Below, piece by piece: positions 49,707-57,827 of a stretch of DNA of 64,000 nt. This DNA comes from Microbulbifer sp. HZ11. Lineage in GTDB: Bacteria; Pseudomonadota; Gammaproteobacteria; Pseudomonadales; Cellvibrionaceae. The stretch spans positions 620,001 to 684,000 of the forward strand of contig NZ_JELR01000001.1 in NCBI RefSeq assembly GCF_000708675.1, written 5' to 3'. Each line of letters opens with the position of its first letter. Position 1 is the first letter of the stretch. Under the pieces are notes generated by a model, which was given only the letters and a program-made list of their open reading frames with translations, ran no database searches and was not told where the DNA came from. Both the position numbers and the translations under genes were made by a program.

Positions 49707-51383
49707 ATGATGCGACGCAACCAATCTTCCAATCATCGCCGTACCTGGTATCTGGGGTCTGCACTGGCAGCCCTGTTCACCCTTGCCGGCTGTGGTGGTC
49801 CTTCTGACTCCAGCACTGGATCCAGTACTCCCGCCGTAGCACTCGACCCCACCAAGCTGGCCGCAGATCAGACCCTGGTACGCGGTGGTGGCTCGGAGCC
49901 CGAATCCCTGGATCCACACAAGATTTCCGGTACCGTTGAATCCGCACTCGTGCGCGACCTTCTGGAGACACTGGTGATCGCCGCACCCGACGGCGGTGTC
50001 CGCCCGGCGGTCGCGGAGAGCTGGGACACCACCGACAACCAGACCTACATCTTCAAACTGCGCGAAAACGCCAAATGGAGTAACGGTGACCCGGTCACCG
50101 CCAATGATTTCGTCTACTCCTGGCGCCGCCTCGTCGATCCGGCTACTGCATCGAAGTATGCCTGGTATCTCGCCGCCGCCAAGGTCCAGAACGCCCAGGC
50201 CATCAGTGAAGGCAAGCAGCCACCTGAGGACCTCGGTGTAGAAGCGCTGGATCCAAAGACTCTCAAGGTCGTCCTGGAAGCCCCGGTACCATATTTCGTC
50301 GCCATGCTCGTACACGCTTCTACCTCACCGGTGCACAAAGACACCGTGGAGAAACACGGGGATCAATGGACCCGGGTAGGGAATTACGTGGGCAACGGTG
50401 CTTTTAAGCTCACCGAGTGGGTGGTAAATGAACGTATCGAGTACGTAAAAAATGATCTCTACTGGGATGCGGCGAATGTAAAACTGGACAAGGTGCGCAA
50501 CCTCCCGATTGCTTCGCCCAATGCGGAGCTAAAGCGCTATGAAGCCGGTGAGATTGATTTCGCGTACTCCATTCCCATAGAGCATATCCACCGCCTGAAA
50601 AAAGAGCGGGGTAATGAAGTGAAAACCACCCCCTATATCGGCACCTACTACTACGAGTTCAATAACACACGGCCACCGTTCGACGATGCTCGCGTGCGCA
50701 AGGCACTGGCCTACGCCATCGACCGCGACATCATGGCTCACAAGGTTATGGGCCGTGGCGAAGAACCTTCATTTCACCTGACCCCCGGCGTGGTCAAAGG
50801 GTTTGATGCACCACCGACGCCCTGGAGCCAGCTTGCTCAAGCCGATCGTATCGCCAAGGCCAAGGCGTTGCTGGCCGAAGCTGGCTACAACGCGGAGAAC
50901 CCGCTCAAATTCAGCGTGCTTTACAACACCAATGACAACCACAAAAAAGTGGCCGTCGCCATCAGTGCCATGTGGAAGCAGAACCTGGAACACGTGGACG
51001 TCACCCTGGAAAACCAGGAGTGGAAGACCTATCTCTCCACCCGCGCCAATACCGACTTCGATATCGCCCGCGCCGGCTGGATCGGCGATTACAATGAGCC
51101 CTCCACCATGCTTAAGCTGTTACTGACCGACGGCGGCAGTAACTACGCCAAGTACAGTAACCCCAGCTACGACGCACTTCTGGCGGAAAGCTCGAAAGAA
51201 ATGGACATGGCTAAACGCGCGGAGTACTACGCGAAGGCGGAAGAAATTCTCGCTGAAGATATGCCCATCGCACCGATTTACCAGTATGTAATCCAGCATA
51301 TGGTCAAGCCCCACGTGGGTGGCTATGCCGCAGACCCGCTGGATAATTACTATTCAAAAGATATGTGGATCATCGAACACTAA
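49707..51383 (+). CDS. oppA: Oligopeptide ABC transporter substrate-binding lipoprotein OppA
   Basis: The 558-residue family 5 solute-binding protein has a lipoprotein signal (FTLAGC, lipid Cys29), GGGSEPESLDPHKISGTVES, the family signature around WSNGDPVTANDFVYSWRRL, and WIGDYNEPSTML near the C-terminus. It resembles OppA/MppA peptide binders. ATG at 49707 or the adjacent ATG at 49710. It is followed by a stem-loop, then oppBCDF. The order oppA-B-C-D-F is complete. Confidence 0.93.
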   Translation: MMRRNQSSNHRRTWYLGSALAALFTLAGCGGPSDSSTGSSTPAVALDPTKLAADQTLVRGGGSEPESLDPHKISGTVESALVRDLLETLVIAAPDGGVRPAVAESWDTTDNQTYIFKLRENAKWSNGDPVTANDFVYSWRRLVDPATASKYAWYLAAAKVQNAQAISEGKQPPEDLGVEALDPKTLKVVLEAPVPYFVAMLVHASTSPVHKDTVEKHGDQWTRVGNYVGNGAFKLTEWVVNERIEYVKNDLYWDAANVKLDKVRNLPIASPNAELKRYEAGEIDFAYSIPIEHIHRLKKERGNEVKTTPYIGTYYYEFNNTRPPFDDARVRKALAYAIDRDIMAHKVMGRGEEPSFHLTPGVVKGFDAPPTPWSQLAQADRIAKAKALLAEAGYNAENPLKFSVLYNTNDNHKKVAVAISAMWKQNLEHVDVTLENQEWKTYLSTRANTDFDIARAGWIGDYNEPSTMLKLLLTDGGSNYAKYSNPSYDALLAESSKEMDMAKRAEYYAKAEEILAEDMPIAPIYQYVIQHMVKPHVGGYAADPLDNYYSKDMWIIEH

Positions 51384-51386
51384 CCG

Positions 51387-51420
51387 AATACCCGGAGCTT
51401 CATTGGAAGTTCCGGGTATT
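51387..51420 (+). terminator. Stem-loop between oppA and oppB
   Basis: Arms AATACCCGGA and TCCGGGTATT form a perfect 10-bp stem, with an inner CTTC/GAAG stem, followed by TTTTTAAG. It is positioned to stop part of the transcription or protect oppA mRNA, giving more binding protein than membrane components, as is common in such operons. Confidence 0.75.
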
Positions 51421-51483
51421 TTTAAGTAAGGAAGCATTTCACAACAAGTAAGTTGCCAACAAAAACGATAAAAGAAATCACAT

Positions 51484-52407
51484 ATGTTGAGATTTATCGC
51501 CAAACGTGTGTTGGAAGCGATTCCCACACTGTTTATTCTGATTACGGTCTCCTTCTTCCTGATGCGCTTTGCGCCCGGCAATCCTTTCTCCGCTGAAATC
51601 ACCATGACCCCAGAGGTGATGGCGAATATCGAGGCAAAATACGGCTTCGACAAGCCCGTCTACCAGCAATATTTCAGCTATCTCGGTGGTCTGCTGCAGG
51701 GTGATCTCGGTCCATCCTTCAAATACAAAGACTTCAGTGTGAACGAGCTGGTGGCCCAGGCCTTGCCGGTCTCGGTCAAGATTGGCCTGTTTGCGTTTAT
51801 TGTCGCGGTCACCTGCGGGGTGTGCTTCGGCACCATCGCCGCGCTGCGTCAGAACACCTGGCTCGACTACACCATCATGACCAGCGCCATGGCCGGAGTG
51901 GTGATACCCAGTTTTGTACTCGCTCCGTTACTGGTATTGATCTTCGCTATCTGGCTCGACTGGTTGCCCGCGGGTGGCTGGCACAATGGAGCGGCCCAGT
52001 ATGTGGTGCTGCCGGTGCTGGGGATGTCCCTGTACTACATCGCTTCCATCTCGCGCATTATGCGCGGCAGTATGATTGAGGTCCTGAACTCCAATTTTAT
52101 CCGTACCGCCAAAGCCAAGGGCCTGTCCGTGCCCTATATCATCGTGCGCCACGCACTGCGGCCGGCCATTTTGCCGGTGCTGTCCTATCTGGGGCCTGCG
52201 CTAGTGGGCATTATCACCGGCTCGGTGGTGATCGAGACCATTTTTGGTTTACCCGGAATCGGCCAGTTATTTGTCAATGGCGCCCTCAACCGCGACTACT
52301 CCATGGTATTGGGCCTGACCATTCTGGTCGGCGCGCTCACCATCACTTTCAATGCGATTGTCGACATTCTGTACGCAGTGGTCGACCCCAAAATCCGCTA
52401 CGCGTAA
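51484..52407 (+). CDS. oppB: Oligopeptide ABC transporter permease OppB
   Basis: A 307-residue BPD-type permease with about six helices. The N-terminus (MLRFIAKRVLEAIPTLFILI) and the loop EVLNSNFIRTAKAKGLSVPYI, which docks to the ATPases, are typical of OppB/DppB, as is VVIETIFGLPGIGQLFVNG. The next gene, oppC, begins 15 bp downstream. Confidence 0.95.
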   Translation: MLRFIAKRVLEAIPTLFILITVSFFLMRFAPGNPFSAEITMTPEVMANIEAKYGFDKPVYQQYFSYLGGLLQGDLGPSFKYKDFSVNELVAQALPVSVKIGLFAFIVAVTCGVCFGTIAALRQNTWLDYTIMTSAMAGVVIPSFVLAPLLVLIFAIWLDWLPAGGWHNGAAQYVVLPVLGMSLYYIASISRIMRGSMIEVLNSNFIRTAKAKGLSVPYIIVRHALRPAILPVLSYLGPALVGIITGSVVIETIFGLPGIGQLFVNGALNRDYSMVLGLTILVGALTITFNAIVDILYAVVDPKIRYA

Positions 52408-52422
52408 GCTGAGGTCACTCTG

Positions 52423-53331
52423 ATGTTATCGACTACTGCCAATAGAGAAGCGGTTGAAAACCTTTCTACACAGCTGGAAGTCAAAGGCCGCAGCTTGTGG
52501 GACGACGCGCGCCGCCGCTTTTTCAATAACCGCGCCGCCCTGACCAGCCTGATCATTCTTGCACTGGTCACGCTGTTTGTTTTTATCGGTCCGGCTTTGA
52601 GCCAGTTTGCGTTTGATGAAGTAGACTGGGGCGCAATGCACGCCGCACCTTCACTGGCCTCCGGCCACTACTTCGGCACCGACTCACTCGGCCGCGACCT
52701 GTTTGTACGTACCGCCATGGGCGGACGCATCTCGCTGATGGTGGGTGTGATGGGGGCACTGGTGGCGGTCCTGATTGGCACCCTCTACGGCGCCACCGCA
52801 GGCTTTGTCGGCGGTCGCACCGACCGTGTCATGATGCGTACGCTGGAAATTCTTTACTCTTTCCCGTTTATGTTCTTCGTCATCCTACTGGTGACGTTCT
52901 TCGGTCGCAATATCCTGCTGATCTTTATCGCCATTGGCGCAGTCAGCTGGCTGGATATGGCGCGGATCGTGCGCGGTCAGACCCTGAGCATTAAAAGCAA
53001 GGAGTTCGTCGAGGCGGCCACCGTTTACGGGGTATCCAAGTGGGCCATGATTACCCGGCATATTGTTCCCAACGTACTAGGCATCGTCGCGGTCTATGCC
53101 ACGCTGCTGGTGCCGCAGATGATCCTGTTCGAGTCCTTCCTCAGTTTCCTGGGACTGGGTGTTCAGGAACCCATGACCTCCTGGGGCTCACTGATGAACG
53201 AGGGCGCCCAGACCATGGAGATCGCCCTCTGGCAGTTGATTGTGCCCGCGCTCTTTATGGTGACGACCCTGTTCTGTTTCAATTTTATCGGTGACGGCCT
53301 GCGCGATGCGCTGGACCCGAAAGATCGCTAG
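52423..53331 (+). CDS. oppC: Oligopeptide ABC transporter permease OppC
   Basis: A 302-residue permease of the OppC/DppC type: an N-terminal cytoplasmic helix, SLWDDARRRFFNNRAA, GTDSLGRDLFVRTAMGGRIS, the EAA loop KEFVEAATVYGVSKWAMI, and the terminal NFIGDGLRDALDPKDR, a hallmark of the family. GAGGT precedes the ATG. Confidence 0.95.
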   Translation: MLSTTANREAVENLSTQLEVKGRSLWDDARRRFFNNRAALTSLIILALVTLFVFIGPALSQFAFDEVDWGAMHAAPSLASGHYFGTDSLGRDLFVRTAMGGRISLMVGVMGALVAVLIGTLYGATAGFVGGRTDRVMMRTLEILYSFPFMFFVILLVTFFGRNILLIFIAIGAVSWLDMARIVRGQTLSIKSKEFVEAATVYGVSKWAMITRHIVPNVLGIVAVYATLLVPQMILFESFLSFLGLGVQEPMTSWGSLMNEGAQTMEIALWQLIVPALFMVTTLFCFNFIGDGLRDALDPKDR

Positions 53332-53341
53332 AGAGGTGCCC

Positions 53342-54319
53342 ATGAACTTACTCGACGTCAAAAACCTGCGTGTGGAATTCACCACACCAGAGGGCGCCGT
53401 TACTGCTGTCAATGATTTGAATTTCTCTCTCGATGTAGGGGAGACCCTGGGTATCGTTGGGGAGTCCGGCTCTGGCAAAACCCAGACCGTATTCGCCATG
53501 ATGGGGCTACTGGCCAAAAACGGGATCGTCAGCGGCAGCGCCAATTTTAAGGGGCAGGAAATCCTGGGATTGCCGGAGCGCGAACTAAACAAGATTCGCG
53601 CGGATAAAATCGCAATGATTTTCCAGGACCCAATGACCTCCCTGAACCCCTATATGAAAGTGGGCAATCAATTGGCAGAGGTGCTGATCAAACACAAGGG
53701 GTTGAGCAAACGGGACGCCCTCGCTGAAGCCAGACAGATGCTCGATGCGGTAAAGATTCCAGAGGCACACAAACGCCTCAATATGTATCCCCACGAGTTC
53801 TCCGGGGGCATGCGCCAGCGGGTGATGATTGCCATGGCGCTGCTCTGCCGGCCCGAACTGCTGATTGCCGATGAGCCCACCACCGCACTGGATGTGACGG
53901 TTCAAGCGCAGATTCTCACGCTATTGAACGAGCTGAAGCGGGATTTCAATACCGCCATCATCATGATTACCCACGACCTCGGCGTTGTGGCCGGTGCCTG
54001 TGACAAGGTTCTGGTCATGTATGCGGGGCGCACCATGGAATACGGCAGCGCCGACGATATTTTCTACCGCCCCAGCCATCCGTACAGCGAGGGGCTGCTG
54101 CAGGCGATTCCTCGGCTTGATTCAGAAGAGGGTGCACTACCCACCATACCCGGCAATCCGCCCAACCTGCTCAACCTGCCCAGCGGCTGCCCATTTCAGG
54201 AACGCTGTCATCGGGTACAGGAGCACTGCCGCCAGCAGGCCCCCGCACTGACCTCTTTCGAGCAAACGCGCATGCGTGCCTGCCACGCGGATTTAGCCGA
54301 AATTCCGGAGGCCAGCTGA
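53342..54319 (+). CDS. oppD: Oligopeptide ABC transporter ATP-binding protein OppD
   Basis: The 325-residue ATPase has Walker A GESGSGKT, signature FSGGMRQRVMIAMAL, Walker B LLIADEPTTALD, and the C-terminal Cys-rich oligopeptide/dipeptide motif (SGCPFQERCHRVQEHC, four cysteines), which in this family can bind an iron-sulfur cluster. ATG at 53342 with GAGAGGTG upstream is used; an earlier in-frame start overlaps oppC. Its stop overlaps the oppF start by 1 bp. Confidence 0.95.
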   Translation: MNLLDVKNLRVEFTTPEGAVTAVNDLNFSLDVGETLGIVGESGSGKTQTVFAMMGLLAKNGIVSGSANFKGQEILGLPERELNKIRADKIAMIFQDPMTSLNPYMKVGNQLAEVLIKHKGLSKRDALAEARQMLDAVKIPEAHKRLNMYPHEFSGGMRQRVMIAMALLCRPELLIADEPTTALDVTVQAQILTLLNELKRDFNTAIIMITHDLGVVAGACDKVLVMYAGRTMEYGSADDIFYRPSHPYSEGLLQAIPRLDSEEGALPTIPGNPPNLLNLPSGCPFQERCHRVQEHCRQQAPALTSFEQTRMRACHADLAEIPEAS

Positions 54320-55344
54320 TGCGGAATATACAACACACCGACAACGAAGTTTTGCTGGATGTACAGGCGCTCAAGGTGCACTTTTCCATCAAGCAGGAAA
54401 ACGCCTGGCCGTGGACCAAACCCGCCAACCTGAAGGCGGTGAATGGTGTGGACCTGAAGCTCTACGCGGGAGAAACCCTCGGTATTGTGGGGGAGTCCGG
54501 CTGCGGTAAATCAACTCTGGCGCGCGCCATTATCGGGCTTACCAAAGTGACCGATGGCAACGTCTTGTGGCTCGGCCAGGATCTCACCGCGCTGGATGAA
54601 AAATCCCTGCGCGCCACCCGCAAAGACATACAGATGATCTTCCAGGATCCCCTGGCTTCACTCAATCCGCGCATGACCATCGGCGATATTATCGCCGAAC
54701 CGTTACGCACCCTGCGCCCGGACGTTCCCAGGGAGCAGGTCAGCGAAAGAGTGCAGGCTATGATGAAGAAAGTGGGCCTGCTGCCCAATCTGGTCAACCG
54801 CTACCCGCACGAATTTTCCGGAGGGCAGTGCCAGCGCATCGGTATTGCGCGCGCACTGATTCTCGACCCGAAACTGATTATCTGCGATGAGCCGGTATCG
54901 GCGCTGGACGTTTCGATTCAGGCGCAGGTGGTCAACCTGCTCAAGCAACTGCAACGGGAAATGAACCTGTCGCTGATTTTTATTGCCCACGATCTGTCCG
55001 TGGTGAAGCATATCTCGGACCGTGTGATCGTCATGTACCTCGGCAATGCGGTAGAGGCCGGCACCAAGGACAAGCTCTTTGCCGACCCCAGGCACCCATA
55101 CACCCAGGCATTGATGTCTGCGGTGCCGATTCCGGACCCGAAAAAAGAAAAAGACAAACAGATTCAGTTACTCGAAGGGGATCTGCCTTCGCCGATCAAT
55201 CCCCCAAGTGGCTGCGTCTTCCGCACCCGCTGCCCCCACGCAGCCGAGGTCTGCGCCGAACAGGTGCCGGTATTAAAAGGGGAAGCAGAGCATCAGAGTG
55301 CCTGCCTGCGCAATGGCGAATTACCGGTAGCAGCGGTGCCATGA
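54319..55344 (+). CDS. oppF: Oligopeptide ABC transporter ATP-binding protein OppF
   Basis: A 341-residue ATPase with Walker A GESGCGKS, signature FSGGQCQRIGIARAL, Walker B LIICDEPVSALD, and the C-terminal Cys motif (SGCVFRTRCPHAAEVC). It pairs with OppD. The stop overlaps the next ABC ATPase gene by 4 bp (ATGA), so the Opp operon continues without a break into the LolD-like/permease pair. Confidence 0.95.
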   Translation: MRNIQHTDNEVLLDVQALKVHFSIKQENAWPWTKPANLKAVNGVDLKLYAGETLGIVGESGCGKSTLARAIIGLTKVTDGNVLWLGQDLTALDEKSLRATRKDIQMIFQDPLASLNPRMTIGDIIAEPLRTLRPDVPREQVSERVQAMMKKVGLLPNLVNRYPHEFSGGQCQRIGIARALILDPKLIICDEPVSALDVSIQAQVVNLLKQLQREMNLSLIFIAHDLSVVKHISDRVIVMYLGNAVEAGTKDKLFADPRHPYTQALMSAVPIPDPKKEKDKQIQLLEGDLPSPINPPSGCVFRTRCPHAAEVCAEQVPVLKGEAEHQSACLRNGELPVAAVP

Positions 55345-56036
55345 AAGCCATCGCCGTCGCCATAGACAACCTCCGGTTTGCTTACGGGAACACGGCACCT
55401 GTGCTGGACGTTGCCGATTGGCAAGTGCCGCAGGGAAGCCGCGTATTCCTGCGCGGTCCCTCCGGCTCCGGCAAATCCACGCTTCTGAACTTACTTTCGG
55501 GAACGTTGGTTGCAAAGAAAGGGGAGGGACAACTAGAGATTTTCGGGCAGTCACTGAATGCATTGAGTAATCGCGGACGCGACAAGTATCGCGCACAGCA
55601 TATCGGTGTGGTATTTCAGCAGTTCAATCTGATTCCTTATCTCAGCGTGATGGATAATCTCCGCCTTGCGGCGCAGTTTGGCGGTGGCGGCGACGTGCGC
55701 GAACGGGCAGCAGCTTTGATTGCGCAGCTGAAGCTGCCCCATAACCTGCTACAACGCCCCGCAGAAGCACTCAGTGTGGGACAACAACAGCGCGTGGCCA
55801 TTGCCCGCGCGCTCATCAACCAGCCTCAACTGTTACTCGTAGACGAACCCACGTCCGCACTGGACCGGGATGCCCGCGATGCGTTTGTACAGTTGCTGAT
55901 GGAAAGCTACGCCGGCACGGAAAACACACTGATTTTTGTCAGTCACGACACGACATTGGCACAACACTTTGCAGTGACCGCCGATATGCGAGAACTGAAC
56001 CAGGCCTGGCAACCGGAGGCCGTCGATGTTGCTTAA
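55341..56036 (+). CDS. LolD/MacB-type ABC ATPase, candidate ZrgB-like partner of ZrgA
   Basis: The 231-residue ATPase has Walker A GPSGSGKS at 39-46, signature LSVGQQQRVAIARAL and Walker B LLLVDEPTSALD. It is of the LolD/MacB class that drives FtsX-type permeases rather than importers with classical channels. In P. aeruginosa and Vibrio, such an ATPase and permease stand next to the ZrgA-like and DUF3299 genes in a zinc cluster. Here the pair is coupled to oppF by a 4-bp overlap. The zinc link is inferred. Confidence 0.85.
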   Translation: MKAIAVAIDNLRFAYGNTAPVLDVADWQVPQGSRVFLRGPSGSGKSTLLNLLSGTLVAKKGEGQLEIFGQSLNALSNRGRDKYRAQHIGVVFQQFNLIPYLSVMDNLRLAAQFGGGGDVRERAAALIAQLKLPHNLLQRPAEALSVGQQQRVAIARALINQPQLLLVDEPTSALDRDARDAFVQLLMESYAGTENTLIFVSHDTTLAQHFAVTADMRELNQAWQPEAVDVA

Positions 56037-57240
56037 ACTCGCCTGGCGCAGCCTGATGCATCGCCGCGGTAGTGTGCTTCTCGCGGTACTCTCGGTCGCA
56101 GTGAGCCTGACGGTACTTCTCGGGGTCGAACAGGTTCGCAACCAAGCGCGTGATAGCTTCAATCGCACCGTCTCTGGGGTAGACCTGATCGTCGGCGCGC
56201 GCACCGGCGAGATCAACCTTCTCTTGTACAGTGTATTTCGCATCGGCACACCCAGTAACAATATTTCCTGGCAGGCGTATCGCGATATAGCCGAGCAGCC
56301 ACGCATTGCCTGGACGATTCCGATTTCCCTTGGTGATTCTCACCGCGGTTACCGGGTTGTGGGTACCAGCGATGACTTTTTCCGTCACTACCAATATGGC
56401 CAGAGCAGGGCGCTGACCTTTGCCAGTGGCCGCCCTTTCTCAGAAACACACGATGTGGTACTCGGTGCCGCAGTGGCACAACAGCTGAAATATGAACGGG
56501 GAGACTCCCTGGTGCTCGCACACGGGCTGGGAAGTACCAGCTTCAGCCACCACGAAGAGCACCCATTTATCATCAGCGGGATACTCGAAGCCACAGGCAC
56601 TCCGGTGGATCGAGCCCTTTACATCAGTCTCGAAGGGATGGAAGCGGTACACAAACCCCACGCACAGGAACATACGGATCTGACACCCAGTAGTATTACT
56701 GCATTTATGCTCGGGCTGGTTTCCCGCGTGGCTACCTTTCAGCTACAGCGACAGATCAATCAGTACCGCGGCGAACCGCTACTTGCCATTTTGCCCGGCG
56801 TAGCGCTATCCCAGATGTGGCAAATGCTCGGTATGGTAGAGAAAATATTATTGTTGATCTCCGCCATGGTGGTTCTTGCAGCGTTGCTTGGCCTTTGCAT
56901 CATGTTGCTTACATCCATGCGTGAACGGCGCAGGGAGATTGCATTGCTACGGGTGATTGGCGCGGGGCCGCTGCAATTGTTTTTGCTGATTCAGGCGGAG
57001 GCGCTATTGGTGGTACTGCTTGGGGCCGCAGGCGCATTTTCTGCGGTCTTGGCCGGTCAGTGGCTGTTGGAGCCATTGGTGAACGAGTGTTTTGGCATTT
57101 ATCTGACCGCGACACCGCTAACAAGCGAAACCTTGAAGCTTGTCGGCGCAGTGCTTATCGCGACTCTCGCAATCGCCTCTGTACCTGCGTTCAGTGCATA
57201 TCTAAAATCGATAAATAGTGGACTTCGTAGTACGGTTTAA
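56026..57240 (+). CDS. FtsX/MacB-type ABC permease, candidate ZrgC-like partner
   Basis: A 404-residue permease with one N-terminal helix (about 16-34), a large periplasmic domain (about 36-270) and three C-terminal helices (about 275-300, 322-345, 368-390). The periplasmic part carries SGVDLIVGARTGEINLLLYS, SVFRIGTPSNNISW and a HHEEHP motif. I recall this domain in permeases adjacent to DUF2796/DUF3299 zinc genes. GGAGG precedes the ATG, which overlaps the ATPase stop. Confidence 0.85.
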   Translation: MLLKLAWRSLMHRRGSVLLAVLSVAVSLTVLLGVEQVRNQARDSFNRTVSGVDLIVGARTGEINLLLYSVFRIGTPSNNISWQAYRDIAEQPRIAWTIPISLGDSHRGYRVVGTSDDFFRHYQYGQSRALTFASGRPFSETHDVVLGAAVAQQLKYERGDSLVLAHGLGSTSFSHHEEHPFIISGILEATGTPVDRALYISLEGMEAVHKPHAQEHTDLTPSSITAFMLGLVSRVATFQLQRQINQYRGEPLLAILPGVALSQMWQMLGMVEKILLLISAMVVLAALLGLCIMLLTSMRERRREIALLRVIGAGPLQLFLLIQAEALLVVLLGAAGAFSAVLAGQWLLEPLVNECFGIYLTATPLTSETLKLVGAVLIATLAIASVPAFSAYLKSINSGLRSTV

Positions 57241-57346
57241 TCTATTTCACGGTCTAAAAGGTTTTCCCATCGTTGCGAGCGTACCGTAGCGAGTTATGTG
57301 TTCCGCTAACGTGGCGCGGTCCAATGCGCCACTATTAGAGGGGCGA

Positions 57347-57360
57347 CCGGTATTCTGGAA
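57347..57360. repeat. Left copy of 14-bp direct repeat flanking the recombinase
   Basis: CCGGTATTCTGGAA occurs here and again, identical and in the same orientation, at 59215-59228. Flanking bases differ. The two copies bracket the broken small gene and the tyrosine recombinase. Confidence 0.7.
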
Positions 57361-57422
57361 ATTTTAGCCAAAATTAAATCAAGTCATCGTTTTGTTGATA
57401 TTTTAGAACTAAGGGGTTGGAA

Positions 57423-57648
57423 GTGAAGGAGTACATTTACGTTTTTCGCCGATGAAATTGCATCGGCTCGAGAGTTTTTTGCCGGGCTGGATCGACCAAC
57501 CATCGAGGCCCGAACTGGATCAGCTGAGCAGGCCAGCCAGGTCCAATCGGTGATCTTGGAAATATGGTCAGAGCTGGAAGCGATCAAGCCAGAATCGGCT
57601 GATTTTGACTTGTGCTTTTCGAGGTATCCAGACCCGCCGCGTGGCTAA
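57423..57648 (+). pseudogene. Frameshifted small gene, unknown function
   Basis: A GTG at 57423 with AGGGG upstream opens MKEYIYVF, but the frame stops at 57453. From the T-run at 57442-57446 a second frame, shifted by one base and without its own start codon, continues as FFADEIASAREFFAGLDRPT onwards to the TAA at 57646. One inserted T would join them into one protein of about 75 residues. Composition of the second frame looks genuinely coding (amphipathic, no rare runs). I do not recognise the family. A sequencing error or programmed shift is the alternative. Confidence 0.5.
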
Positions 57649-57827
57649 TTTGCCATGTGCCAATGTGACGTAGGTTTGCTGTTTTTCTAACTGGTAGGCT
57701 ACAGGCCTTATACGGAGAGGGCTTCAGTTATGTCCAATACTGTTTAGTGTTCGACAATATATATGGAAGCGGTTAGAATCGGCTTTTGGCTCCATAAACC
57801 AACAAAAACCTCGCTCAGGCTCCAGAT

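Larger units (their letters stand above)
57241..57827. other. Intergenic region with direct repeat and broken small gene
   Basis: These 587 bp hold the left 14-bp direct repeat (57347-57360), an AT-rich stretch, and the frameshifted frame at 57423-57648. The part from 57649 to 57827 shows no gene and should contain the recombinase promoter. Confidence 0.5.
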
